Below are positions 25,744 through 36,693 of a DNA stretch of 64,000 bases, piece after piece (position 1 is the stretch's first letter; every line of letters starts with the position of its first letter). The DNA comes from Mucidula mucida. Lineage: Eukaryota; Basidiomycota; Agaricomycetes; Agaricales; Physalacriaceae. The notes beneath the pieces are model-generated. The model made no database searches. It had not been told where the DNA came from and saw only the letters and a list, made by a program, of their open reading frames with translations. Location of the stretch: NCBI GenBank assembly GCA_015501055.1, contig JADNYV010000160.1:21451-85450 (forward strand), written 5' to 3'. Position numbers and translations under genes: made by a program.

Positions 25744-27208
25744 ATGTCTCAACAGATGCCTGTTCCTCAGGGGATGGTCCCTTCGGGATTTTTTCCTCAA
25801 ATGCCATTCCTACCCAACGCAAAGTTGTACCCTCCGATACCGGCAGGCTTTGACTACGACAGCCTTTGCGCGGTCCCGGACTCCCTCCACAACCTGCTCA
25901 TTCCGATTTCGCACAGACACCGTTTGAACGTGGCGGCGGAGACGCACAATGAGGCCTCAATTGCGGCTACTAGGCTATGCCAGATGGACGCCGGTACCAA
26001 CTTGACGCTGGATGTCGGTGAGCCGCTAAAGCCTTATTTTGCGTATTCTCCCGAGGAATTGGAGGAGATGGTGAACTCGGAGGAGGGGATTAAGCAGTCG
26101 GGTCCTATCCCATACTTCGTGCGTAGGGAAGTTGACTCGGAGCGTACGCGTATCCGCGACGAGGAGAAAGAGGCGAAGGAGCTGAGGAAGAAAATGGAGA
26201 AGGAAGGTATTCCCATCGACAACTCGTGGGCCCCGTCGTCGGCAATTGCTTACGACAAGTTTGGAAACGCGAGGACGCCAATCCCCGATCCTTTCTTACA
26301 GTCTTTTCGGGCAGCACAGGTTCCGGATATTCACTACTGGACCGACGACAAGCTGGAAGCGATTTTTGCTGACCCCCGTCTTTTGATCACGAAGGACATA
26401 GTACCTATGCGGACGACGGCGGACCCAGACCCGAAGAAGGTGACGATTGTCAACCTGGTTGAGATGGCTAAGATCTGGGGTAAGGACAACGACTGGTCTG
26501 CTGTCACGGCGGCGGGGTACAAGCAGGCTTTGGATAACATGCTCAAAGCTGTGCAGAGGGTGTCGAAGGTCGGCCAGCACTCTTTGCCGCTGAACTCGAA
26601 TCCCACATAGAGTATGTCTTCTCTCTTCCAAACTTCGAACATTCGTACCCGTACTGGTATGACTGGGAGCGCGAAAGCAGGAACAAGATTCTCACTAGGG
26701 GCATGCATTTCGACTTGGTTGACTGGAAGATTGGCGTGTCGGCGGCACTGGACAGGTTTAGAAGGGACAAGGCCGCGGGTAAGCTGATCTCGTCGACGAA
26801 GCGTGCTGCTTCGCCCACTCCTCTCGGCGATGCGCGCTTCCTAAAGCGCCGCGTATGTCGGTTACTTCGGCGCCTTTCTCTCGACCGGGAGCTCCTACCG
26901 ATGCCTTTCGCCCGCGGCTCCCGCCTGTCTGCATTACCTGCGGGGGGGAGCACGTCAACAAAAACCATCCTTCGACAGCCACTTCCTTTCCGGACGGCTC
27001 CCCTTTGTTCGTCGAAAACCGAGACGGGACTCTCTACACGGCCAAGTCCTTTCGAGGCGGGATCAAGAACATCTGTTTGTACTACAACCTCCCCGGCGGC
27101 TGTCTCAAGCCTCACCAGGGTCAGGTCCTCCACGTCTGCAGTCTTTGCGGGGGATATCACAGCGCTAGCGCCAGAGACCCCGGCTGCACGCGCGCCCCTC
27201 ATACCTGA
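25744..27208 (+). pseudogene. Gag-like ORF of the Ngaro-like element (frameshifted)
   Basis: The gag-like frame starts at ATG 25744 (MSQQMPVPQGMVPSGFFPQM). It runs to a stop at 26608-26610, but the protein continues in a second frame (ESHIEYVFSLPNFEHSYPYW) and then a third (SVTSAPFSRPGAPTDAFRPR). The third frame carries zinc-binding segments CITCGGEH and CSLCGGYHSASARDPGC, typical of DIRS-group gag proteins. Single-base shifts at about 26580 and 26860 break the frame. The product would package element RNA into nucleoprotein particles. Confidence 0.8.
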
Positions 27209-27299
27209 GGGCGGCGCCTCTCCCCCCGACTCACACTCTATCTCCACTACTATTGAGGATGCTTTCGCCTCTGTTTCATCGCTGCTGCTCGCTCTACAG

Positions 27300-29174
27300 A
27301 CCTCACTTACTCGAATATTTCTGATTCCATTATTCACCGGCTGCCTCTCCCGAATTCCAGGCCTGAAGATTCCTTGATCTATAATGCAGTTATCACCCCA
27401 TACGACGCGGATGCTTTCGAACGCGCTCTTGATGAACACGGGATTCTTCACGAGTTTCCTGACCTGGTACACAATCTGAAACACGGTTTTTCTATCGCTC
27501 GACTGCCTGCTTTGACTTCTACGATTATTATTCCTAATCATCCTTCTGTCGACGAACACCCCGAGGTGGTCCGGGCGTACATTCAGAAGGAGCTAGATGC
27601 GGGTCGCATGTCGGGGCCGTACTCTCAGGAGGAAGCGGAGCGTATTTTACGAGGACCTTTCTATGCTTTGCCGCTCATCGTGGCTGAGCACGACCAGGGT
27701 CCCAACTTGCCGCCCAAGCCTAGAGTGTGTCGCAATCTCTCGAAGGACGACAAGGCTTCGGGAATGGGCTCGGTGAACAGCTTTGTCGAGAAGGAGTTTT
27801 TTCCGACTCACTTTGATATGGCGCAGGACGTTGAGGATGTGGTGAGTCTGTTTCTTGGTTTGGCCCGGGGGGCATGCGTTGCGCCGTTGGCCACATATTT
27901 CCTTCGCTCGTTGAGCATATTTTCGCTCGTTGAGCATATTTCCGCCTGTTGGGCTTGTCTGTGGGTTTTCCCAATGCTTATCTGGTTTCCCAGATCGTGT
28001 CTGCGCCCGAGGGTTTACAAGCTTGTCAATTTGACATCGAATCATTTCACCGGACTTGCCCGGTTCATCCGGACCACAAACCTTACCTGGTGGTTGCATT
28101 CAGGGCCTCTACTATATCGACCACGTCCATCCTTTCGGCCTCGCCACCGCCAGCAGTAACTCGGGCCAGATCGCTAATGCGGCGGTCCGTGTTTGGAATA
28201 TTATTTGGACACCCGATGGGCTCGTTCTCAAATACGAGGACGACATGCTTAATCTGCGTTTTCTCATCCCTTTCTCCACCTCTCTGGAGCTCGCTTATCG
28301 TTACACGCGCGACGAATCAATGGCGCTCATCGCGGAGCTACGGGTACCCTGGCACCCGATGAAGACGGGCAAGGAGTTTGTAGAGGAGATCGTTTTCATC
28401 GGTTTTCACTGGGATCTTCGTCGCCGCCGCGTCTCGCTTCCTCTAGAGAAGCGTCTCAAGTTTCTCCATCGCGTCCGGGAATTTAAGTCTTGCCGCAAGG
28501 TTACACTTTCACAGGTCCAGAAGATTCATGGTTCCCTTTTCCACGTCATGTTCGTCTATCGCAATGGTTCTTCCCGTCTTCCAGCAATCTCACGTTTCAT
28601 TGGCGTCTTCAAGTCGGAGTACATGCTTCTTCATATCCCATGCCCAGTCAAGGATGTCTTGGACTGGTGGGAGCGACGCCTCTCAGACCCGCTGGTTTTT
28701 TGACAACTGGCACCGCTTCCCCCATTGGAGGACCTTCACATTTACGTGGACGCGTCAACCTCCTGGGGTATTGGTATTGTTATCGGCCAGCAGTGGTACG
28801 CATTCCGACTTACCGACAGTTGGAAGATTCCGGGAAGAGATATCGGCTGGTTAGAGACGGTAGCGCTGGAGGTGTTAGTATACTTCCTCGCGCAACTTGG
28901 ATTCCGACACCGTCGTCTTTTGCTTCACTCAGACAACAACGGGGCTGTTGGGGCGCACTCCAAGGGCCGCAGTTCAAATGCGGAGATGAATCTCAGTGTT
29001 CGACGCACGTATGGGGTTCTCACGGAGTGCGGTATCACCCATTCTATCATTTACATCGCGTCGGCGGACAATCCAGCAGATTCGATTTCTCGTGGGATGC
29101 TGGGCTCGGGAATGCGTCTAACTCGTTTGTTCGAGCTTCCTGTCGAGTTACAGTCCTCTCTGGTTGACGCTTAG
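27300..29174 (+). pseudogene. Reverse transcriptase-RNase H of the Ngaro-like element (broken)
   Basis: RT palm motifs are visible: ACQFDIESFHRTCP (motif A), YIDHVHPFGLATASSNSG (motif B region) and KYEDDMLNL (the DD catalytic pair). RNase H follows with YVDASTSWG, LETVALEVL and LHSDNNGAVGAH, supplying the D-E-D acids. Three faults are seen. An intron-like 152-bp segment (27842-27993) interrupts the frame before motif A. A one-base shift near 28098 lies after VVAFR. A TGA at 28701-28703, between RT and RNase H, lies where a CGA would keep the frame open. No methyltransferase domain is recognised. Confidence 0.85.
27842..27993 (+). other. Intron-like segment within the reverse transcriptase
   Basis: 152 bp starting GTGAGT and ending TTTCCCAG. 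Removing it joins QDVEDV directly to IVSAPEGLQACQFDIE in phase 0 and restores the expected spacing before RT motif A. It contains a local tandem duplication of TTCGCTCGTTGAGCATAT (about 27901-27940). Confidence 0.7.
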
Positions 29175-29410
29175 TGGGTTTCTCCTATATTGGTTAGATT
29201 TTAGCACTGACTTTGGGACAGATATGAATATCCTGCTTTCCCAATTGATCTGCTACTTAGTTACTGATTGCTTTGCTGTATTTCGTGCTCTTATGATATT
29301 ATCTTTGCTGTAAATGAATGTTTGTTTGTTGCTGTATTAGAGGATGGTGCTTGAATAAGTGATTGTCGTGGCTGTGCTGTAGGTCTAAGATATTCGCGTT
29401 TATCACGATC

Positions 29411-30837
29411 ATGCCAGCTTTGGACGCGTCGTTATTCAACTCGTCGGGACCTCGCCCGTCCCCTATGGACAGGAACTCGCTTTTTGGTAAAAAGACACGC
29501 GAGATCGCAGCGTTTACGCCAACAGCCCGTAAAGCGCCTCCTCTATCCTATCGGTCTTCACCTGTCTCGCAGCAGATGGTCACGCCTCTCCCAGTCTCTA
29601 TCTTTCCTTCCTCTGACTTGGAGGACACGATTAGTGATACGCGTCTCGCGGCGTCGCTCGCGCTCCCTCCTACGAAGGCGCGCGCACCGCGGGCATCTTC
29701 CTATTACGAGCCGAGTCCTTTTCGGCCTCCCGTTGCCGCCAATCGCAGAGCGATAATGTGGACAACACCGTTTTCGAGAGACAGCGCAGCCGAATGCAGC
29801 TCAGTCATCTCTCCCGCACTCCAGGCTCTGGTTTTCTCGAAGCTGGCAGGATCCGTGGTACCGGAGACGCTTAACGTGTACGGTGCCGGTCTGATTCGAT
29901 TCACCCAGTTCTGCGACTCGCACAGGATTCCGGAATCATTGCGCATGCCGGCTCCTGTGCCACTTCTTGCCGCCTTTGTTGCGAACGCGGGTGGGACGAT
30001 AGGCCATGGTGCCATCAAGAACTGGTTGAACGGCCTTGCATTTTGGCACAAGCTCAATTGGCTCCTTGGTATGGGAAGGACAGTTGGGTTCCGTTGGTTT
30101 TGAAGACCGCGATGAAAGAGGGTGTCAAGTTTAAGCGTCCTCCTCGGGGTCCGGTGACGTTGGTACATCTTTGCGCTCTGCGGAAGGCAGTACGATTGGA
30201 TTCCCCAGAGGGCGCAGCACTATGGGCGACAGCTACAGCAGCGTTTTGGGGCTGTAGACGTCTTGGCGAAGTGACTGTTCCTTCGGAGAAGAAGATCGAC
30301 CGTCTTCGTCACATTATGCGCGGTTGCACAATGTCGCGCTCAAGACAATTAGGACGCGAGGTCTTGGTGATTGATCTTCCTTGGACAAAGACGACGGGTA
30401 TTATTGGGGGAAAATGCATTCTCACACAGACGAACGATGATCTCTGCCCCGTGGCTGCGATGGAGAACCATCTGATGGTTAACCATTCTGCGTCGTCTTT
30501 GACTCCCCTCTTCGCTTACAGAGTTGGTCGTTCTTGGAAGTCCATGACCAAGCCTTTCTTTTTGAATTTTACGACTCGGGTATACCGCGACGCGCATCTG
30601 GAGCACGTCTTTGGTCATAGCTATCGCATTGGTTGCACAGTTCAACTTTTGAAGGATGGAGTTGCCCCTGAGGTGGTTATGAAGATTGGTGGATGGTCTT
30701 CAATGTGTTTTCTGATTTATTGGAGGCGTCTGGAGCAGATCATTCCAGCTGCTCTATCACGGGCGTGGGCCCAAAAGAGGAAGGAGTTCGCCAAGGCAAA
30801 TGGTTTGCAGGAGGATTTGGAGGATTTGGGAATTTGA
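29411..30837 (+). pseudogene. Tyrosine recombinase of the Ngaro-like element (one frameshift)
   Basis: The frame starts at ATG 29411 (MPALDASLFNSSGPRPSPMD) with a Ser/Pro-rich N-terminus, then a SAM-like core-binding domain (TLNVYGAGLIRFTQFC; LNGLAFWHKLN). A one-base shift at about 30060 moves to the frame of YGKDSWVPLVLKTAMKEG. The catalytic domain has all hallmark residues: Arg in FWGCRRLGEV, His-x-x-Arg in VFGHSYRIG, the GGWSS box and Tyr in LIYWRRLEQ. The enzyme would integrate a circular DNA intermediate, replacing the integrase of LTR elements. It ends at 30837, 126 bp before repeat B1. Confidence 0.9.
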
Positions 30838-30963
30838 TGTTTGTTATTTTGTTTATTCGGTTTTATTGGTTCGTTCCCTTCTCAGGGCTCCGTGTGGGTT
30901 TTCCGGACATAGGTTCCTCGTCCGGAAGCGAGCTTTCAGCTCTTAGGAGCTCTGCTCCGGGGT

Positions 30964-31255
30964 GGTTGATCCGGTCTCGTACCCTTGTTCTTAGTACGGT
31001 CTCGGGTTCGCCTTGCGTCTGTGTCTGGTGTTTCGGGAAAGGTTTCCTCTGGGTCACGTGACCGCTCTGACGGTGTCTGTGCCCCTTTCCCGTTCCCGCC
31101 TGGACAGGCGGTTTCCACCAGCTCACCCGCAACCCCTCGCTACTCACATCTCACCTCAAGGGGATTTCACTCACAGTCCCTCCTGGAAGATTAGTTCTTT
31201 CTGATTCTATTCATTTCCGCGTCCACAAGGAACGGAAACCCTGGCTAACTTATTG
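30964..31255 (+). repeat. Split direct repeat B1
   Basis: 292 bp from GGTTGATCCGGTCTCGTACC to GGCTAACTTATTG, apparently identical to B2 at 31525-31816. It directly abuts A2. Confidence 0.9.
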
Positions 31256-31484
31256 CTAGCTTAGACTAATGCGAGGAACGAGCGTGAAGTCTAAGCGTTA
31301 GATAAGTTAGCCAGAAATGTGTGAGGTCCGCAGAGCCGGCAAGTGCCAGGACCGGCTGGTCCCATCTTTGGGGATAATGTAAGCACTGCCGGCGTTGGAC
31401 GCGCTTTGCTCTTTTTTTTCTCTGCGCGTCCATCAGCGCATTCTCGTCGCGTTATTCTCCTCGGTCTTCGTGGAATTTTCGAAT
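31256..31484 (+). repeat. Split direct repeat A2
   Basis: 229 bp apparently identical to A1. In this element class A2 lies between B1 and B2 so that the ends can be regenerated during reverse transcription. Confidence 0.9.
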
Positions 31485-31524
31485 TCCCACCCGCCACTTC
31501 CCTATAGTTTGTCCGCTCACGCGG

Positions 31525-31816
31525 GGTTGATCCGGTCTCGTACCCTTGTTCTTAGTACGGTCTCGGGTTCGCCTTGCGTCTGTGTCTGGTGTTTCGGGAA
31601 AGGTTTCCTCTGGGTCACGTGACCGCTCTGACGGTGTCTGTGCCCCTTTCCCGTTCCCGCCTGGACAGGCGGTTTCCACCAGCTCACCCGCAACCCCTCG
31701 CTACTCACATCTCACCTCAAGGGGATTTCACTCACAGTCCCTCCTGGAAGATTAGTTCTTTCTGATTCTATTCATTTCCGCGTCCACAAGGAACGGAAAC
31801 CCTGGCTAACTTATTG
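31525..31816 (+). repeat. Split direct repeat B2 (right end of Ngaro-like element)
   Basis: 292 bp apparently identical to B1, separated from A2 by a 40-bp linker (31485-31524). Host sequence resumes with TCAATAATTG. Confidence 0.9.
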
Positions 31817-32899
31817 TCAATAATTGTAGCAAGCATGTTATCCAATTGACTAGACATACCCGTAGACGTTAAACGTTGAATAGTGAGGTCGCTATCGCAC
31901 GGGAGGAGAGTCCCAAGTGGGGGGAAACATGAAAGGCAAGCAAGAACTCCCGTGGATGGCAACCAGCGGAGATGGTGGCTGTGACGCCTACTGAGTTCTT
32001 CCCTGTCATGGCGCTAAAAGGAAGAGGAGGCTGAAGCACGAGCTACGTTCCTCTCCGCCAGTGTCGCAAAACCTGAGCGCTCATCGTTCAGAGCGTCAAA
32101 TACGTGCAGACCAGCATCCGTCTCGAGTAGACCCCAACATTCTTGAGTTATCCTAACAAGTTGAAGAATGAATAAGTTGACGAATGACATATGACGAAAG
32201 CAAGTGTTATCAGCGAATGGGTACCCTAGGCCAGTCACTAAACGGAGAGATTTTGCGGCGGAGGAGCGATAATCCATGTATATCGTCGCATTCCGAGCCA
32301 CTTCAACGTGAACGTGCACGGGTCAACGTTCAACTGTCGTCTAGCATTTCACCGCAGAGGATACAGAAGCGCCGGTTATCCTTCTTCAGTTTCCTTATAG
32401 TCATGAAGGTCATAGCTTCCAACTCGTTTAGAGCGCGGTCTCTAGGAGTACAGCAATTAACCAATGAACGTCACGGTGAATCAGCCGAGATCACTGGTCA
32501 AGTTTGCCATTTGGACAGTCGATGAAGCGGTGATCTCTGTTTTTGATGAGGGATTTCCACGACAGTAATCATTGGACAAGTGGAAGTCTTCAGAGATTTG
32601 TGGCTCTATCGGGATTAGCGTCTAACCGGGGAGGTGCCAAAAAGAACGGAGAGACGTACCATGGTGCCATTGGCGGAACTTGAAGTAATTCTTGCCCGGT
32701 GCGAGGCTGACCGATTGCCTACTATGCTTCTCGATAATCGGAGGAAACAACTCGCACTCGACTATTGATTCTGTCATTCTGTTGCCTAGTTTGGCAGTTC
32801 CCTCCCTCGGAGTTGCGGATCGAGAGAAGCTCGTATTCAATGGCGCTTGATGGTCTTCTCACTGCGCTTGATGGTCTTCTCACTCTCACCCAAACAGCG
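31817..32899. other. No gene recognised
   Basis: Open frames of about 100 codons on each strand (for example 32014-32319 on the minus strand) show no known domain. A 21-bp tandem duplication (GCGCTTGATGGTCTTCTCACT twice, 32843-32884) lies just upstream of the BTB gene start. Confidence 0.4.
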
Positions 32900-33796
32900 A
32901 TGTCGCAACCAACCGACAACAAGAATGCCACGGCGGTGATAGTGACAGATGATCCTGAATGTGAGTCTCGTCCAATATCATTAGTATAGATACTGATTTC
33001 AGTCCTTGCAGTCAACGCTGCCGATGGCGACATTTGCATCATCTCATCAGATAACGTCCGGTTCAAAGTTCACAGCACGAACCTGAGAGCCCATTCCTCT
33101 GTATTTCCTGTCGACGCTGCTAACGGTGCGGAAGACCCTGCACATATGGCAGAGCGCGCAGAGGTTCTCCGTATCGTATTCAAGTTTAGCTACCGGAACC
33201 TCCTCTCCCAAAACTCGCCCTGCTGTCGTTCTCCACCTTGGAGGAGGTAGCGATGGCGGCAGACAAATACCAGTTTCTTGTGCTCTCGGCATTATGTGAT
33301 TGTTATATGGAGTAAGCGATCCTCAGCTAGGAAGTAGTTGTGTTGCCTCGAATGACCTAGTCTACAGGAGTCATGCCACAGCACACCCGGCTGAGGTCCT
33401 CCGGTACGCCTTTCTTCGAGGAGAAGATAGTATACTCGACCGCGTGGCGCCTCATACAATATCTCTGGAAGTCTTGGACACAGCACAAATGTTCAATCTA
33501 AATCTGTTCCAGCGATGGGTAAGTCAACGATGTACTAAGTTGCTACGTAACAGGTGAATCGCTCATGCTGTTATGTTCAGATCCTTTACAGAGAAGCATG
33601 CATTGCATTTATAGGAGCACTGATTCCAATCGGCGGGGAGACATTCAAACAGGTGGAATCTCGACTGAAAGAATGGGCGTCCCGTCACAGCACGCCTGTC
33701 CCTCCAAAATTCTCGCTTTCCTTCTCGCCGGAAGCATGGGCGTATGCTTGGGGTACTTCGGTCAAAGGCAAGGTGGCCGTTCATCTCAGGAAGTAA
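32900..33796 (+). pseudogene. BTB/POZ-domain protein, copy 1 (frameshifted)
   Basis: An agaric BTB/POZ protein; such proteins dimerise and often bridge substrates to Cullin-3 ligases, though fungal roles are mostly untested. Exon 1 (MSQPTDNKNATAVIVTDDPE) splices to NAADGDICIISSDNVRFKVH and AHMAERAEVLRIVFKF. Then TACCGGAACC, against TACCCGGAGCC in copy 2, lacks one C, and the frame breaks near 33193. In the shifted frame the domain continues TLEEVAMAADKYQFLVLSAL, and later exons give AHPAEVLRYAFLRGED, EVLDTAQMFNLNLFQRW and ILYREACIAF to a stop at 33796. The gene is full length apart from this single-base lesion, so an assembly error is possible. Confidence 0.75.
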
Positions 33797-33990
33797 GCTT
33801 ACTCGTGCTTTTGGTGTTGCTGGTACAAAAAAAATGTACCGGTCATCCGCCAGTGTTTTCAGATCTCATTTTAATATCCCGTAGACAGGATTTGTGTTGT
33901 CTGCCTCGATATCGATATATAATATTCATTACAAGTCAAATGGTCAACACTTTCATATTTTAACCAACCGAGTCGTATCAAGAAAGAAGC

Positions 33991-35020
33991 TCAAACCCGA
34001 GCTTTGACAGCCTGCACAAGCCTACGGAACGCCAAATCGTCTCGCGCATAATCTGGATAGAACGGCGCCTCTTCAAAGTCCTCCAACAACCACTCCGCGA
34101 TATACGTCGTCGAAGTCACATAGCATTTGCGCGGATTCCACACATTTCCATCCTCATCTGCCGTAAACTCCTGCTCATCGGCGTACATGTTCCACAATGC
34201 CTCCTTGTTCTGCACGTAACAGAATGTGCAAAGCCGCGTCATCTCCGTCCTCAGCCTGTCAAGAATGTCTGCCATCTGGGAGCATAACCGAGGCGGATAC
34301 GATAATGGTTTGTCATCGTCCCAACGGGAAGAGGCTAGAATGGGGCAGTTTATGAGTTGGAGGGATTTCAAGGAACGGCTCTGCGCGATGATGAAGTCTG
34401 TGACTGTTTCCCCGCTGAGAAGAAAGCCTTTGAGGGACAGCATCTCAAGATTTGGAAAGGTGACGACTTTCGAGAGAAAGCCTAGGGGCATAATGGAGTG
34501 GAGAGTCAGGGACTGTAAATTCGTCTTGACGGCCATCCGGGAGAAAGGGAGTCGAGTTAGCTCTTCTCCAGGCGTCATTGAGCCGCCGATACACGACCGA
34601 TCTGTCGTGTATACAACACGAAGGGTCTGCAATCTCTCCAGGAGACGCTCCAGCCCGAAAGCGGGCTTGTCGATGTGGGAGTCGAGTGCGAAGTGACAGA
34701 TGGAGGGGTGTTTGACCGAGGCAAAATCAAGGGAGACAAGGGCTTGGAGGATGGTTCTTTGGAAGACCTCCATGGGCCCTGCAGCAGGTAGAGGCAGCTG
34801 CACGGTGGGAAGGTAATGGCCCTGTACTGGCACCCGAACGATCATGGAAACTAAGAGGAGCGAAGTACTTTCTTTGTGTCTGCTCAAACTCCTTGAGCGT
34901 GAGATGGTGGAGCGAGGCCTGCAGAGCGGGATCTTTGCTGATGTGATTGGCCAGATCCAACAGCTCACGCTGACGGGCGAGGCAGAACAGAGTATCCTCA
35001 TTGTCCGCGATGCGAGACAT
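33991..35020 (-). CDS. F-box/LRR-like hypothetical protein
   Basis: Resembles the very large agaric group of F-box-like proteins with degenerate leucine-rich repeats. Segments such as FGLERLLERLQTLRVVYTT, FSRMAVKTNLQSLTLHSIMP, VTFPNLEMLSLKGFLL and IAQSRSLKSLQLINCPI look like successive LRR strands. The C-terminus (FYPDYARDDLAFRRLVQAVK) is charged. The N-terminal exon (MSRIADNEDTLFCLARQREL) lies in another frame and must be joined by an intron ending at a CAG near 34797; its donor is unclear. An F-box itself is not clearly visible, so a role in substrate recognition is only inferred from architecture. Confidence 0.6.
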
Positions 35021-35039
35021 TTAGGCTTATGGGGAGATT

Positions 35040-35480
35040 AACAAGTCGATCTATGTAGAGTTGCTACCTGAGGAGGTACCTGAGCGAGTAGATGGAAACG
35101 ACGATGGTGGCCTGAGAGAAACCTGGATGGCGTGAGACGTTGGATACGTGACTGACCATTAAGCTCAGGGCACGTAAATGAGGTGGTTCCAAAGCGAAAA
35201 AGACGCTTCGGAGAAATGGTTTGGTGACTGATGGAGAGTAGCGAATAACCTGACCGAAGAAAATCAGACCTTGTAGAAGTTTTCGATTTCCGGTCGAGTC
35301 GAAGTTATGATGAGAGCTTGACATTTGCCCGGATTTCGGGGAGCGGCTGCAGCCATTGGAGGCAACAAGTGGAGAACCAAAGCTAAGCCTGCGAGGGAGA
35401 GAATCTCATAGATTGGAAAGGTCACGACATCGGGGAACGTGTATGATGGTATGAAGAGTTAGAGATCGTAACTCTTATGA
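35040..35480 (-). pseudogene. Possible LRR-gene remnant
   Basis: Reading the minus strand gives scattered LRR-like fragments, including VVTFPIYEILSLAGLALV, which parallels VVTFPNLEMLSLKGFLL of the neighbouring gene, and LFATLHQ. Frames are short and interrupted, so this may be a decayed paralogue or upstream exons of the neighbour. Evidence is weak. Confidence 0.3.
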
Positions 35481-35689
35481 CGATGTTTGGACAATGTATA
35501 CCTGCGGCAGCGAGATTAAATTCTCGGATGCCTTCATTTCTCCGAAGCACTTTTTCAGGTCGATCCGTGCTGGTCTCGCATTGACAAAGGGCGTCATGGT
35601 CGAGCAGCACCCGGGGATGGCGTATTCACTGTGGAACCGGTATTGGTCATCGCTATGTATACAGGCTACAATGATACAAAACAAACTTG

Positions 35690-36569
35690 CTAGCATACAC
35701 CCAGATAGAGGCGCAGATGCGTTACTCTGGCTAGTGCCGGCGCATTCACCGGAGGAGGCTGCAATCCGGGTGCCCCAGCCAATGCATTCAAAACATTATC
35801 GGCACTAACACCTTGAGACGTCGTCAAAAGTAATAACAAGGAATAATGGCGTTGAAATACCTGTCAGTGCCATTAAATCAGCTCTAGTGATTGGAAGAGG
35901 CCCTCCTGGAACTGGAGCAAAGCCAGCGGGGTACTGGAGGGGCGCGCGATCTGATGTACTGATGTTATACAGACGCATTGGTAGCAAGGTCAATCTGCAA
36001 GATTCGATGAGAGGGAACACATGAAATGAGGAGGAAACCAACTCGATTAGGACGCCGTTGAGGACCGCCTGGTTAGCGTTGACGGTGACCTGGGTAGCGG
36101 CGAGGGTGGCCTGGGTAGCGTTAACGGTGACCTGGGTAGCGGCGAGGGTGGCCTGGGTAGCGGCGATGCTCGCCTGGTTAGCGAGGATGCCCGCCTGATT
36201 AGCGTTGACGGTGGCCTGAGTAGCGTTGAGGGTGGCTATGAGTGCATTGAGAGCGCCGAAAATCGCAGTGTTGGTAGTGTTATAGTTTGTGACAAGGGTT
36301 GTGATGTCGTTCTGCGTCGCCTGAACCAATGGCATGGGGTTCTGAGTGGAGGGGCTCGACATCAGACAACTGTGCATGAATTGGGGACGCACCACATTGG
36401 CCACATGTGGCATTTCTGCCGCCAAGGTGGCGAACGCGTTTGACATATTTCCCCAGTTTGGCTGCTGGACATTGACTGGAGGAGCTGGGGGAGCATTCAA
36501 AGCAAGAGGTGCCGGGACGTTCAAAGGCGGGATGGGGTTCATGATAGTCCAAGGTCCGTTTACCATCAT
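35690..36569 (-). CDS. Heptad-repeat hypothetical protein
   Basis: Function unknown. The N-terminus is Pro/Asn/Ala-rich (MNPIPPLNVPAPLALNAPPA). The centre (residues about 100-165) is an array of seven-residue units of the type AATQATL / NANQAGI / NATQATL, encoded by 21-bp repeats (about 36060-36240) and likely to form a coiled coil. After an intron the C-terminal part reads LPMRLYNISTSDRAPLQYPA then GPLPITRADLMALTG, a block recognised in agaric proteins of unknown function. A further exon gives VSADNVLNALAGAPGLQPPP and stop at 35690. The repeat array invites copy-number change between strains. Confidence 0.6.
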
Positions 36570-36693
36570 GTGACTTGGTGTTGCTCTATCGGGTCCCGGA
36601 CCGAGTCACCCGAATCTCTTCAAAGTATTACGCAACGCACTCTGAACGCATTCGTCGCTCGCAGCTGAAGCGCTAACTTCTGAGACCATAATC

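Larger units (their letters stand above)
25509..31816 (+). mobile_element. Ngaro/DIRS-type tyrosine-recombinase retrotransposon
   Basis: A 6308-bp element with split direct repeats: A1 (25509-25737), three ORF regions (gag-like, RT-RNase H, tyrosine recombinase), then B1 (30964-31255), A2 (31256-31484), a 40-bp linker and B2 (31525-31816). A1/A2 are 229 bp each and B1/B2 are 292 bp each, and each pair looks identical by eye. This A1-ORFs-B1-A2-B2 order is the Ngaro/PAT layout, unlike the inverted termini of DIRS1. The B1-A2 junction matches the circle junction expected for recombinase-mediated integration. No target duplication is seen, as expected. All three coding regions carry disabling changes, so this copy is not autonomous as read. 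Confidence 0.9.

Noticed and set aside
30863..31204. Arg/Pro-rich frames in B1 and again in B2
   Set aside because: They lie inside the split direct repeats and recur only because the repeats do; no coding evidence.
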